This document shows, piece after piece, positions 16,312 through 24,515 of a stretch of DNA of 49,105 nucleotides; positions within the stretch are counted from its first letter, which is position 1; every line of letters begins with the position of its first letter. The stretch is from assembly GCF_009862265.1 (NCBI RefSeq), contig NZ_WWGX01000064.1, forward strand, positions 115,209-164,313. Reading direction: 5' to 3'. Made by a program: the position numbers and the translations under genes. Below the pieces are notes generated by a model. The model saw only the letters and a program-made list of their open reading frames with translations. It made no database searches and was not told where the DNA came from. Source of the stretch: Streptomyces sp. SID8352 (GTDB taxonomy: Bacteria; Actinomycetota; Actinomycetes; Streptomycetales; Streptomycetaceae).

Positions 16312-17532
16312 ATGGCAAAAGTTGAGGATCTGTCCGTACAGCAGCCCGCGCCGAGGGGGGCCGGGAGCCGCGGGTGGCCCGCGGTGGTGGCGGTGGCGGC
16401 CGGAACGTTCACCGTGGTCACGTCGGAGATGCTGCCGGTGGGACTGCTCACGCCGATCGGCGGGGCCCTGGAGGTCAGCGAGGGGACGGCGGGGCTGACC
16501 CTCACCGTCACCGGGCTGGTCGGCGCCTTCTCCGCGCCGCTGGTCACCTCGGCGGTGGGGCGGCTCGACCGCCGCGTGGTGCTCTGTTCCCTGATGCTGC
16601 TCCTGGCGCTGGCCAATGTGCTGGCCGCGTGGTCGCCGAACTTCGCGGTGATGATGGTCGCCCGGGTGCTGATCGGCGTCGGCATGGGCGGGGTGTGGTC
16701 GCTCGCGGGCGGGCTCGGCGTCCGGCTGGTCCCGGCCCGGTCCGTCGGACCGGCGACCTCCATGATCTTCAGCGGAATCGCCATCGCCTCGGTGCTGGGC
16801 GTCCCGGCCGGTGTGTACATCGGTGAACTGGCCGGCTGGCGCGAGGCGTTCCTCGCCATCGCCGGACTGGCGCTGGTGGTGACGGTCGCCATGGCCGTAC
16901 TGCTGCCCCCGCTGCCCGCCGAGCGGGCGGTCGCCCTGGGCGGTGTGCTGCGGCTGTTCGGCGATCCCCGGGTGGCCTCCGGACTCGCCGTGGTGGCCCT
17001 GCTGGTGACCGGCCACTTCGCCGCCTACACCTACGTCAGGCCGGTCCTGGAGGACGTGTCCGGCGTCCGGGACTCGACGATCGGCACCCTGCTGCTCGTC
17101 TACGGCATCGCGGGCATCGCGGGCAACTTCCTGGTCGGCGCCCGGGTCGGGCGGTCGGTGCGGGGCGTCCTCGTGGTGATCAGCGCTGCGCTGGCGGCCT
17201 CGGTGCTGCTGGTCCCGCTGCTGGGGCTCTCCGTGGCCGGTGCCGCGATCCTGCTGGTGGTGTGGGGACTGGCCTACGGCGGGGTGTCGGTGAGCACCCA
17301 GACCTGGCTGGCGCTGGCCGCTCCACAGGCGCGGGAGGGCGTGACCTCCCTGTTCGTGGGCGTCTTCAACGGGGCCATCGCCCTGGGCGCCTTCGCGGGC
17401 GGCCGGGCCGCGGACGGTCCGGGCATCGAGGCGGTGCTCTGGCTGGGCGGCGCGCTGGCCCTCGGCGCGCTCCTGGTCAGCGCCCTCGGGCGGGCCCCCT
17501 CCCCGGTCGCCGCGGTGGCGCCGCAGGAGTGA
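16312..17532 (+). CDS. MFS exporter (DHA1, AraJ/purine-efflux type)
   Basis: A 406-residue 12-segment major facilitator of the DHA1 drug:H+ antiporter group. Signs: FTVVTSEMLPVGLLTPIGGAL in TM1, the loop motif SAVGRLDRRVV, RVLIGVGMGGVWSLAGGLGVRLVP in TM4, and GVPAGVYIGELAGWREAF (antiporter motif C region) in TM5. The ATG at 16312 begins MAKVEDL; a TTG at 16300 in frame is possible but unsupported. A terminator-like hairpin follows 8 bp after the stop codon. Likely regulated by the divergent LysR gene. Substrate unknown. Confidence 0.87.
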   Translation: MAKVEDLSVQQPAPRGAGSRGWPAVVAVAAGTFTVVTSEMLPVGLLTPIGGALEVSEGTAGLTLTVTGLVGAFSAPLVTSAVGRLDRRVVLCSLMLLLALANVLAAWSPNFAVMMVARVLIGVGMGGVWSLAGGLGVRLVPARSVGPATSMIFSGIAIASVLGVPAGVYIGELAGWREAFLAIAGLALVVTVAMAVLLPPLPAERAVALGGVLRLFGDPRVASGLAVVALLVTGHFAAYTYVRPVLEDVSGVRDSTIGTLLLVYGIAGIAGNFLVGARVGRSVRGVLVVISAALAASVLLVPLLGLSVAGAAILLVVWGLAYGGVSVSTQTWLALAAPQAREGVTSLFVGVFNGAIALGAFAGGRAADGPGIEAVLWLGGALALGALLVSALGRAPSPVAAVAPQE

Positions 17533-17539
17533 GAGAGCG

Positions 17540-17568
17540 GCCGGACGGCTCCCCATGGGCCGTCCGGC
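17540..17568 (+). terminator. Hairpin terminator after the MFS gene
   Basis: GCCGGACGGC and GCCGTCCGGC form a perfect 10-bp stem with a 9-nt loop starting 8 bp after the stop codon. Confidence 0.65.
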
Positions 17569-17683
17569 TCGGTCCGGTGGTCCCTCGTCCCCCGTCGGCC
17601 ACCGGACCGTACTCCTCCGCGCCCGCTCCCCGCCCTCCGGTCACGGCGCCGCCGCGATCGCGACGCCCGAGGGGTATGCCGAA

Positions 17684-17710
17684 GTATGGACGGAATATTT
17701 CCTTCCATAC
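17684..17710. promoter_or_regulatory. 27-bp near-perfect inverted repeat upstream of paaN
   Basis: Arms GTATGGACGGAA and TTCCTTCCATAC around a TAT centre: 11 of 12 positions pair. It lies in the only AT-rich block of the region, just upstream of a possible promoter, and 217 bp before paaN. It reads as an operator rather than a terminator because no T-tract follows and the MFS gene already has its own hairpin. The half-site differs from the paaA operator, so another regulator is implied. Confidence 0.55.
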
Positions 17711-17927
17711 CTATTCGCTATCAACTCTTGCGTTCTGCGGCTCTTGTTGTGATGGGATGGACGTCGTTCGGTCCAGGGAGACGAGACGCGATCACGGGGA
17801 TCGGGGGAAGGACGTCCGCGCGCCGCCGCGATCCGGCCGCGCGGACGTGTGCAGGCCGGGTGACACCCACCGGGCCGGCCCCCGGCGGAGCTCCGACCGT
17901 GTCTCGAACGACGGGAGGGGCACAGGA

Positions 17928-19682
17928 GTGGAAAAGACCGGAACATTACCACCGGCAGAAAGAGCGACGTCCCCGGCGGCCCTTCTCGGGGAACTGGCGC
18001 GGCGGCACGGGCCGACCCTCGACCGGGCCCGCGAGACCCTCCGCACCCGGGAGCACTGGTCGCCCTACCCGGAGGACCCCGCCGCCTACGGCCCCGCCGC
18101 GGCGGCGTCCGCCCGGGACGCCCTCGCGGCCCTGCGCGGCCGGACCCTCGACCTGGGCCAGCCGGGCCGGGACGGCCTCGTCGGCCCCTCCCCCGCCGAG
18201 GGCGGCGAGCGCTCGCCCTACGGGCCCGAACTGGGCATCGCCTACCCGCACCACGACCCCGACGTCCTCGTCGCCGCCATGCGGCGGGCCATGCCCCGGT
18301 GGCGCGAGGCGGGCGTCACGGCGCGGGCCGCCGTCTGCGCGGAGATCCTGGCCCGGCTCAACGCCGCCTCGCACGAACTGGCCCTGGCCGCCGAGCACAC
18401 CAGCGGCCACAACCCGGTGATGGCCTTCCACGCCGGGGCCGTCCACGCCCAGGACCGGGGGCTGGAGGCAGTCGCCCAGGCCGTGGCGGAGCAGACCCGG
18501 CTGCCCGGCTCCGTCGTGTGGAGCAAGCCGATGCCGGACGGCGAACCGTTCGTCCTGGACAAAACGTTCACCCTCCGGCCCCGCGGGGTCTCGCTGCTCG
18601 TCTGCAACAGCGTCTTCCCCACGTGGAACGGCTACCCGGGCCTCTTCGCCTCGCTCGCCACCGGCAACCCCGTCCTCGTCAAGCCCCATCCGAGCGCCGT
18701 GCTGCCGCTCGCGCTGACCGTGCGCACCGCCCGCCAGGTGCTGGCGGAGACCGGATTCGACCCCGATCTGGTGTGCCTGACCCCCGAACGGCCCGGCGAG
18801 GGGCTCGCCCGGCGGCTCGCCGTCCACCCCGACGTGCGGATCGTGGACTACTCGGGCACCACCGGCTTCGGCGACTGGCTGCGCCGCAACGCCTCCGGGG
18901 CCCGGGTCTTCACCAGCACGTCGGCCGTCAACAGCCTGCTCATCGAGTCCACCGACGCCTACCGGGGCATGCTGGCCAACCTGGCCTTCGGCCTCGCCCT
19001 CTACAGCGGCCAGCTCTGCACCAGCCCGCAGAACCTGCTGGTCCCCCGGGACGGCATCGCCACCGACGAGGGGCACAAGTCCTTCGACGAGGTGCTGACC
19101 GACCTCGGCGGTGCGCTGGAGGAACTGCTCGCGGACCCCGCGTCCGCCGTCTCCGTCCTCGGCGCCCTGCTCTCGCCCGAGGTGTTGGCCCGGGTGGACA
19201 CGGCCGCGTCCGGTGCCCTCGGCCGGGTGGCCGTCGCCCCCCGACGGATCGTCCACCCCGGCCATCCGGACGCCGTCGTCCGAACCCCGGCCGTGATCGC
19301 CCTCGACGCGGCGCGCCCCGGCGACCTGGCCACCCTGTCCGCCGAGTGGCTGGGCCCGGTGCACTTCGCGGTCGCCGTCGACTCCGCCCGGGCGGGTGTC
19401 GAGCTGCTGGCCCGCACCGCACGGGAGCGCGGCTCGCTGTCGGCCGGCGCCTGGACCGTCTCCCCGGCGACGCGCGCGGCGCTGGAGGACGCCTGTGCCG
19501 AGGCCGGCGTCATGCTCTCCCTCAACCTGATGGGCCACTGGTACATCACCCAGTCCGCCGTCTACTCGGACCTGCACGGCACGGGACTGAACCCGGCGGC
19601 CGACGCGGTCTACTGCGACGCCGCCTTCGTCGGCGGCCGCTTCCACACGGTGGGCGTCCGCCGCCACCGCTCCCCGGACTGA
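17928..19682 (+). CDS. paaN: Phenylacetic acid degradation protein PaaN (aldehyde dehydrogenase family)
   Basis: A 584-residue protein of the PaaN type 2 family, a distinct aldehyde-dehydrogenase-fold protein found with actinobacterial paa genes and thought to act on a ring-opened intermediate. Visible: SGHNPVMAFHAGAVHAQDRGLEA, LLVCNSVFPTWNGYPGLFASLATGNPVLVKPHPSAVLPL (cofactor-binding region), VDYSGTTGFGDWLRRNA, and ALYSGQLCTSPQNLLVPRDG, which carries the probable nucleophilic Cys. GTG start at 17928, preceded by GGGAGGGG at 7 nt. It is transcribed away from the paaABCDE operon, 3 kb distant, and no hydratase, thiolase or ligase gene of the pathway lies in the window. Confidence 0.9.
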   Translation: MEKTGTLPPAERATSPAALLGELARRHGPTLDRARETLRTREHWSPYPEDPAAYGPAAAASARDALAALRGRTLDLGQPGRDGLVGPSPAEGGERSPYGPELGIAYPHHDPDVLVAAMRRAMPRWREAGVTARAAVCAEILARLNAASHELALAAEHTSGHNPVMAFHAGAVHAQDRGLEAVAQAVAEQTRLPGSVVWSKPMPDGEPFVLDKTFTLRPRGVSLLVCNSVFPTWNGYPGLFASLATGNPVLVKPHPSAVLPLALTVRTARQVLAETGFDPDLVCLTPERPGEGLARRLAVHPDVRIVDYSGTTGFGDWLRRNASGARVFTSTSAVNSLLIESTDAYRGMLANLAFGLALYSGQLCTSPQNLLVPRDGIATDEGHKSFDEVLTDLGGALEELLADPASAVSVLGALLSPEVLARVDTAASGALGRVAVAPRRIVHPGHPDAVVRTPAVIALDAARPGDLATLSAEWLGPVHFAVAVDSARAGVELLARTARERGSLSAGAWTVSPATRAALEDACAEAGVMLSLNLMGHWYITQSAVYSDLHGTGLNPAADAVYCDAAFVGGRFHTVGVRRHRSPD

Positions 19683-19892
19683 GCGCCCCGCGCCACCGGC
19701 CCCCGCCGGAACGCCCCGCGACGGCGCCGCGCCACGGCCCTCCCCACCGGTCGTCCCCGGGGGACCGACGCCCGCGCCCGGTGCCCCGACGGCCGCCCCC
19801 ACCCGGCCGTGTCACCCCCCTCCCCCTTCGCCTCCGCTGCTCACCGCGCGTCCCCCTTCCGCGATCCTCCTGACCCTCAGGGAGTGCCCCCC

Positions 19893-21563
19893 ATGCTCTC
19901 GACCCCCACCCTCGATCTCCCGCTGCGCGGCCGCGCGCGCGAACTGGCCAGGATCGCCGCCGTCCTGGAGGCGACCCTCCGGGGCGGCACCGCCCTGATC
20001 CTCGTCGAGGCGCCCCCGGGCCACGGCAAGACACGGCTGCTGCGCGCCGCCATGGCCCTGGGCGAACAGCTCGGCTACGCCCTGGCCGGACCGGGCGGCC
20101 TCCCCTGCCCACCCCCGCGCCGCTCCGCGGGCCCCCAGGCGCCCGGGCCCCTCCCCGGACCCGGCGGGGCGGCCCCGGCCGGCCGCACCGGCCACCCCGG
20201 CGGGGACCCCGTCCTGGTCGTCCTGGACGGGCTCCAGGGCCCCGACCCGGCCGCCGGGCCCGGAGCGGGAATCCTCCCCCGGCACGGGCTGCCGCACGAC
20301 CGGGTCGTCTGGCTGGCGGCACGCCGCACCGACACCGGCCACGATCCGCGCGGCGTCCTGCTCTCCGACCCCCGCCGCCGCCACGAACACCTCGTCCTGG
20401 GCCCGCTCGGCGACGACGCCGCCCTGCGGCTGGCGGCGGACCTGCTGGGCGCGCCGCCCGGCCCCTCGGTGGCCCGGCTGGTGGAGCAGACCGGCGGCCA
20501 CCCCTGGCTGCTCACCGAACTGCTCGCCGGGATGCGGGAGGAGGGCACCCTCCGCGTCGAGGGCGGCCGGGCCCGGCTGACCGGGACGCGGCTGCCGGAC
20601 CGGGTGCGCACCCGGCTGCACACCACCCTCGCGCAGTACTCCCGGGAGTGCAGGCAGTTCCTGAACGTGGCCGCCGTGCTCGGCACCGAGGTGGAGTACA
20701 CCGAGCTGTCGGCCATGCTGGGCCGCCCGCTGTCGGCGCTGCTGCCGGTCATGGAGGAGGCGTGCGCCACCGGAGTCGTCCGGCACGCGGCCGACCGGCT
20801 CGCCTTCCACAGCGGGTTCATGCGCCAGGCGGTCCGGGACGCGGTGCCCGACGCGCTCAAGCGGGTGCTGCACCAGGAGGCCGCCCTGCTGCGCGCGTCG
20901 GCCGGTGCCCGACCCGGCGCCCCGTTCCGGGCGGGGGTCCGGATCCCGGACGGCGGAGCCGCGCCGCCGCCCGCGACGGCGGTCCGGCGCCTTTCCGGGG
21001 CGGGTGCGGGACCCGGTCCCGGCCCTGGTCCCGCCCCTGGCCCCGGCCCCTGGGACGGCTGCCCGCCCGGCGGCCACTGGCCGTTCTCCGCGGCCGGGCG
21101 TGCCGCGAGAGGGGGCGGGCCGGACCGACCCCCGGTCCCGCCCGGCACGGTCGCCCCGGAGGGGTTCCGGGAGGCGGGGGCCGAGCCGCCGCGGTACGGC
21201 GCCCCGGGCCCCCGGCTCAACCGGCGGCAGCGGGAGCTGGTCCTCCTGGTCTCCGAGGGGCTGACCAACCGCCAGGCGGCCACCCGCCTCGGGCTCTCCC
21301 CCCACACCGTCAACTACCACCTGCGCAGGCTGTTCAAGAGCTACGGGGTGAACTCCCGCATCGACCTGCTGCGGGCGGTCGCCGAACACCACCGGGCCCC
21401 GGCCGGTGCCCCCGCCGCGCCCGGAGCGGGCCCGGACGACTCCCCGCTCGCCCCCACCCTGCTGGCACCGCTGGCCCCCCGCCCGGCCGCCGCTCCGGCG
21501 ACGGCCGCGCCGGTGTCCCCGTCGGCCCTGTCCGGCGCCGGTTCCTCCGCCCCGCGCGGCTGA
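19893..21563 (+). CDS. LuxR-family regulator with N-terminal AAA ATPase (short LAL type)
   Basis: A 556-residue regulator. N-terminal ATPase: Walker A VEAPPGHGKTRLL (about 38-50), Walker B PVLVVLDGLQG (about 106-116). It continues to a winged helix-like region (about 170-335, EQTGGHPWLLTELLAGM and FLNVAAVLGTEVEY). A Pro/Gly linker (about 350-440, with alternating GPGPGPGPAPGPGP) precedes a C-terminal LuxR HTH (about 445-505: LNRRQRELVLLVSEGLTNRQAATRLGLSPHTVNYHLRRLF). LAL regulators are usually about 900 residues; here the long helical-repeat middle is missing. ATG at 19893 has AGGGAG 8 nt upstream. The oxidase gene follows after 44 bp and may be its target. Confidence 0.85.
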   Translation: MLSTPTLDLPLRGRARELARIAAVLEATLRGGTALILVEAPPGHGKTRLLRAAMALGEQLGYALAGPGGLPCPPPRRSAGPQAPGPLPGPGGAAPAGRTGHPGGDPVLVVLDGLQGPDPAAGPGAGILPRHGLPHDRVVWLAARRTDTGHDPRGVLLSDPRRRHEHLVLGPLGDDAALRLAADLLGAPPGPSVARLVEQTGGHPWLLTELLAGMREEGTLRVEGGRARLTGTRLPDRVRTRLHTTLAQYSRECRQFLNVAAVLGTEVEYTELSAMLGRPLSALLPVMEEACATGVVRHAADRLAFHSGFMRQAVRDAVPDALKRVLHQEAALLRASAGARPGAPFRAGVRIPDGGAAPPPATAVRRLSGAGAGPGPGPGPAPGPGPWDGCPPGGHWPFSAAGRAARGGGPDRPPVPPGTVAPEGFREAGAEPPRYGAPGPRLNRRQRELVLLVSEGLTNRQAATRLGLSPHTVNYHLRRLFKSYGVNSRIDLLRAVAEHHRAPAGAPAAPGAGPDDSPLAPTLLAPLAPRPAAAPATAAPVSPSALSGAGSSAPRG

Positions 21564-21607
21564 CGCCCCCGTCCCGGCCTCCCCCTCCCTCCCCCTGGAG
21601 ACAGCAG

Positions 21608-23101
21608 ATGACCACCGTGACGCTCCCCATCTCCCGGCCCGCCCGCCTGCCCGCCCCCGCCGCGCGGACGGCCTGGCTGCGCGACGCCCTCGCGGCCGAA
21701 CCCGACGACGGCAGGTCCCCCGCGCTGAAGGAGGACGTCAGCTGCGACGTGTGCGTGGTCGGCGGCGGCTACACCGGTCTCTGGACCGCCCTGGAGATCC
21801 TGGAACGGGCCCCGGGCACCGACGTCGTCCTCGTCGACGCCGATGTCTGCGGCGGCGGCGCCAGCGGCGCCAACGCGGGCTACCTGATGCCCATGTGGGC
21901 CCGGTTCACCAGCCTCGTCGCCATCAGCGACCACGCCGAGGCCCGCCGGATCGGCGAGGCGTCCGAGCGGGCCGTGGACGAGATCCTGGACTTCGTCGAG
22001 GCCCACGGCATCGACGCGGAGCACCGGCGCGGGCCGTGGATGTGGGCCGCCTCGTCCGAGGCCCAGCGCGGCGCCTGGAACGCCACCCTGGAGAGCCTGT
22101 CCCGGGCCGGGGTGGAGCCCCTGCGCGAGCTGACCGCCGACCAGGCCCGGCGGGCGGTGGGCACCCCCTCCCACCACGGCGCCGTGGTCGACCCGCACTG
22201 CGCCACGCTCCAGCCGGCCAAGCTGGTGCGCGGACTGCGGCGCGTGGCGCTGGACCGGGGCGTCCGCGTCCACGAGCACACGCCGCTCACCGCGCTCCGG
22301 CGGGAGAACGGCGCCACGGTCGCCGTGACCCCGGACGCCGATGTCCGGGCCGACCGGGTGGTGCTGGCCATCAACGCCTGGGCGGGGCGGCTCGGGGAGC
22401 TGGCGGACCTGATGGTGACGGTGGCCAGCGACACCGTCCTCACCGTGCCGGTGCCGGACCGCCTCGACGCGATCGGCTGGCGCGACGCCACCTCGGTGTG
22501 CGACGCCCGCAAGCGCCTGAACTACTACCGCACCACGGCCGACGGCCGCCTGCTCATCGGCAAGGGCGGGGTGGGGCTCGCCCGCGGCAACACGGGCGTC
22601 GACACCATGTGGGGCCGCGCCCTGCGCCCCGCCGAGGTGCGGCGCCAGTTCCTCCGGCTCTTCCCCGACCTGCGCGACGTGCCGGTCGACATGATGTGGA
22701 CGGCGCCGGTCGAGTACGCGGTCACCTCCGTGCCGTTCGCCGGCTGGCTGCGCTCGGTGCCGGGCGTCTGCTACGCCACCGGGTACTCCGGTGACGGGGT
22801 CGGCCCATCCAAGCTGATGGCCAAGGTGCTGGCGTCTCTGGTGCTGGGCACCGACGACGAGTGGTCCGGGTCGGCCCTGGCCCGCCCCCCGGGCGGGTCG
22901 ATACCCGGCGAGCCCCTGCGGTACGCCGGGTCCCGGGTGGCCCTGGCGGCGCAGCGCGCGCTGGAGGGGCGGGAGGACCGGGGCGCGTTCGTGCCGGGGC
23001 CGGTCAGACGGCTGGCGTCGGTCGACCCGTCCGCCTTCCGGCGCGACGGCCGCCGGGGGCGGGAGCGGCCGTCGCGCGGGGACGCCGCGCCGCGCCCCTG
23101 A
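21608..23101 (+). CDS. FAD-dependent amino-acid/amine oxidoreductase (DAO family)
   Basis: A 497-residue DadA/PuuB-like flavoprotein. FAD dinucleotide motif DVCVVGGGYTGLWTALEIL (about 46-64) with an acidic residue in VVLVDADVCGGGASGANAGY, the segment typical of gamma-glutamylputrescine or glycine-type oxidases; C-terminal flavin-binding SVPGVCYATGYSGDGVGPSKLMAKVLASL (about 385-413). It would oxidise a primary or secondary amine or amino acid with O2 or another acceptor. The last 50 residues are Arg/Gly-rich. ATG at 21608 with GGAG 8 nt upstream, 44 bp after the LuxR gene, so the two are probably cotranscribed. Confidence 0.85.
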   Translation: MTTVTLPISRPARLPAPAARTAWLRDALAAEPDDGRSPALKEDVSCDVCVVGGGYTGLWTALEILERAPGTDVVLVDADVCGGGASGANAGYLMPMWARFTSLVAISDHAEARRIGEASERAVDEILDFVEAHGIDAEHRRGPWMWAASSEAQRGAWNATLESLSRAGVEPLRELTADQARRAVGTPSHHGAVVDPHCATLQPAKLVRGLRRVALDRGVRVHEHTPLTALRRENGATVAVTPDADVRADRVVLAINAWAGRLGELADLMVTVASDTVLTVPVPDRLDAIGWRDATSVCDARKRLNYYRTTADGRLLIGKGGVGLARGNTGVDTMWGRALRPAEVRRQFLRLFPDLRDVPVDMMWTAPVEYAVTSVPFAGWLRSVPGVCYATGYSGDGVGPSKLMAKVLASLVLGTDDEWSGSALARPPGGSIPGEPLRYAGSRVALAAQRALEGREDRGAFVPGPVRRLASVDPSAFRRDGRRGRERPSRGDAAPRP

Positions 23102-23439
23102 GCCCCGGCCGCGCGCGACGGGACGGGACCCGGGCGGCACCGGGCGTGCGCGGTGCGGGCCGGTCGGTGGGGGGTGAGCCGGTCGGCGCCCACGGGCCGG
23201 CCCGTGGGCGCGGACGGGGCGGCGGGGAGGCGGTCCCGACCGTCCCGCGCCGCGGCCCCGGCGGATGCCGGACGGGCGGTGGGCCGAGCGGTGGGACGAG
23301 CCGTTCGCCGCGCCGGGGACCGGGCGGTCGTGGCGCCCGCCGTCGCCGACAGCGGGCGCGCCCTGAAACCCGCGCCCCGGAACCCGACGGCCGGCCGCCC
23401 CGCGTCGCCGGAGCGCCCGGACGGGAGCGGGCCCGGCCG
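23102..23439. other. Intergenic region between convergent genes
   Basis: A 338-bp gap between the convergent oxidase and ArsR-type genes, holding a perfect 26-bp palindrome (23186-23211). Nothing gene-like was seen otherwise. Confidence 0.6.
23186..23211. terminator. Perfect 26-bp palindrome, probable bidirectional terminator
   Basis: GCGCCCACGGGCC is followed immediately by its exact inverse; as RNA, an 11-bp stem with a CCGG loop on either strand. It lies 84 bp past the oxidase stop, between two convergent genes. Confidence 0.65.
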
Positions 23440-24453
23440 TCACGGACCGCCGGGCCCGGGGAACTGCGCCGCCACGAGTCCCCGGCCCGCTGCGGTGCGG
23501 AAGTAGAGGACGGAGCGGCCCGAGCGCCGGCGCTGGAGCAGACCGGCCTCGCGCAGGATCCGCAGATGCCGGCCCACCGAGCCCAGGGGCAGCCCGGTGA
23601 GGGCCACCAGCTGCGTGGTCGTCTTCGGGGTGTCGAGCAGGGTGAGGAGTCCGGCGCGGGCGGTGCCGAGAAGGGCGGCCAGGGCCCTGGGCGCGGGGCG
23701 GAGGCCGTCGTCGGCCAGGACCCCCGAGCACGGGTAGACGACCGCGTACCGCAGGGCGGAGGGCAGAGGTCGCCGACCGGCGGGCGGGACGTCCCAGCAG
23801 AGCCAGCTCTGGTCCGGGGTGACCGGCACGAACATCAGCCGCCCCCGGGCGAGTTCCAGCGGTGGGCCGTCGCACGCGGTGGTCCGCAGCCGGTCGTCCC
23901 CGAGCCAGCGCATCCCCGGACGCATCTCGTTCAGGGCGGTGGCCCAGCCGTGCAGCCCCAGCCGGGCGGTGCGGGCGACGATGTCCGCCTCGATGATCCG
24001 GAGGCGGCGCGGCCAGGAGGGCTCGACGGTCTCGGTCCACGCCCACTCCAGCACGTCCGCGGCCCGCCGGGCCAGGTCGTCGCGGCGCAGGAGACCCGGC
24101 AGCGGGCGGGAGAGCGTCTCCTCCAGGTCGGCGCGGGCCGCCGCGGGCGGGGTGCCGCGGACCCGCTCCAGTTCCTCGGCGAACGGGCGGGCACCGTCGC
24201 CCGGCGGCGTGGGGGTGAGGAAGGTCGCGTTCCACCGGGGTCCCAGCGCGGCCCCGACCAGGGCGGCCGTGACCGGGTCACCGGCCAGGCGGTCCCGGTA
24301 GCCGGGGAGGTGGGAGGTCAGCCACCGGTGCTCACCGACGTGGGCGGCGCGGCCCCGGTGCAGGGTCTTCAGGGCGGCCAGGGCCTCCGCCAGCGGTGAA
24401 ACGACGAAACGGCTTCCGGCGAGGGTGTCCGTGTCGACCCGCCACCAGCTCAT
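23440..24453 (-). CDS. ArsR-type winged-helix regulator with DUF5937-like N-terminus
   Basis: A 337-residue protein with a long N-terminal domain (about 1-245; MSWWRVDTDTLAGSRFVVSPLAEALAALKTLHRG at the start, matching the DUF5937 group of actinomycete regulators) and a C-terminal ArsR-like HTH (about 250-320; LLDTPKTTTQLVALTGLPLGSVGRHLRILREAGLLQRRRSGRSVLYFRT). This HTH-last layout is the usual one for the group. ATG at 24453; a GGGGAGG Shine-Dalgarno lies 10 nt upstream, inside the spacer of an inverted repeat. Divergent from an MFS gene by 62 bp, so it is likely that gene's repressor. Confidence 0.82.
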   Translation of the reverse strand: MSWWRVDTDTLAGSRFVVSPLAEALAALKTLHRGRAAHVGEHRWLTSHLPGYRDRLAGDPVTAALVGAALGPRWNATFLTPTPPGDGARPFAEELERVRGTPPAAARADLEETLSRPLPGLLRRDDLARRAADVLEWAWTETVEPSWPRRLRIIEADIVARTARLGLHGWATALNEMRPGMRWLGDDRLRTTACDGPPLELARGRLMFVPVTPDQSWLCWDVPPAGRRPLPSALRYAVVYPCSGVLADDGLRPAPRALAALLGTARAGLLTLLDTPKTTTQLVALTGLPLGSVGRHLRILREAGLLQRRRSGRSVLYFRTAAGRGLVAAQFPGPGGP

Positions 24454-24457
24454 GTGG

Positions 24458-24475
24458 TTTCGCCTCCCCGCGAAA
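24458..24475. promoter_or_regulatory. Inverted repeat between ArsR-type regulator and MFS gene
   Basis: TTTCGC-CTCCCC-GCGAAA: perfect 6-bp arms, 6-bp spacer. The spacer, read on the minus strand, is the GGGGAG Shine-Dalgarno of the regulator gene. It is the obvious operator candidate in the 62-bp divergent gap. Confidence 0.5.
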
Positions 24476-24515
24476 GTCTCACGCCCGGTGTCCCCCGTCG
24501 GAGAGGCTCACCGCC

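Larger units (their letters stand above)
17533..17927. other. Intergenic region upstream of paaN
   Basis: A 395-bp gap holding the terminator of the MFS gene, then at 17676-17760 an unusually AT-rich stretch containing a 27-bp dyad (17684-17710), then about 160 bp of apparent untranslated leader before the paaN start. A weak TTGCGT/TGATGG pair sits just after the dyad (about 17728-17756). Short open frames here have no supported starts. Confidence 0.6.

Noticed and set aside
17555..17752. A 65-codon plus-strand frame between the MFS gene and paaN
   Set aside because: No ribosome site and it runs straight through the 27-bp dyad and the promoter-like region.
17262..17927. N-terminal extension of paaN into the MFS gene
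   Set aside because: The frame is open only because of composition; the GTG at 17928 has GGGAGGGG in front and the protein then matches the PaaN start.
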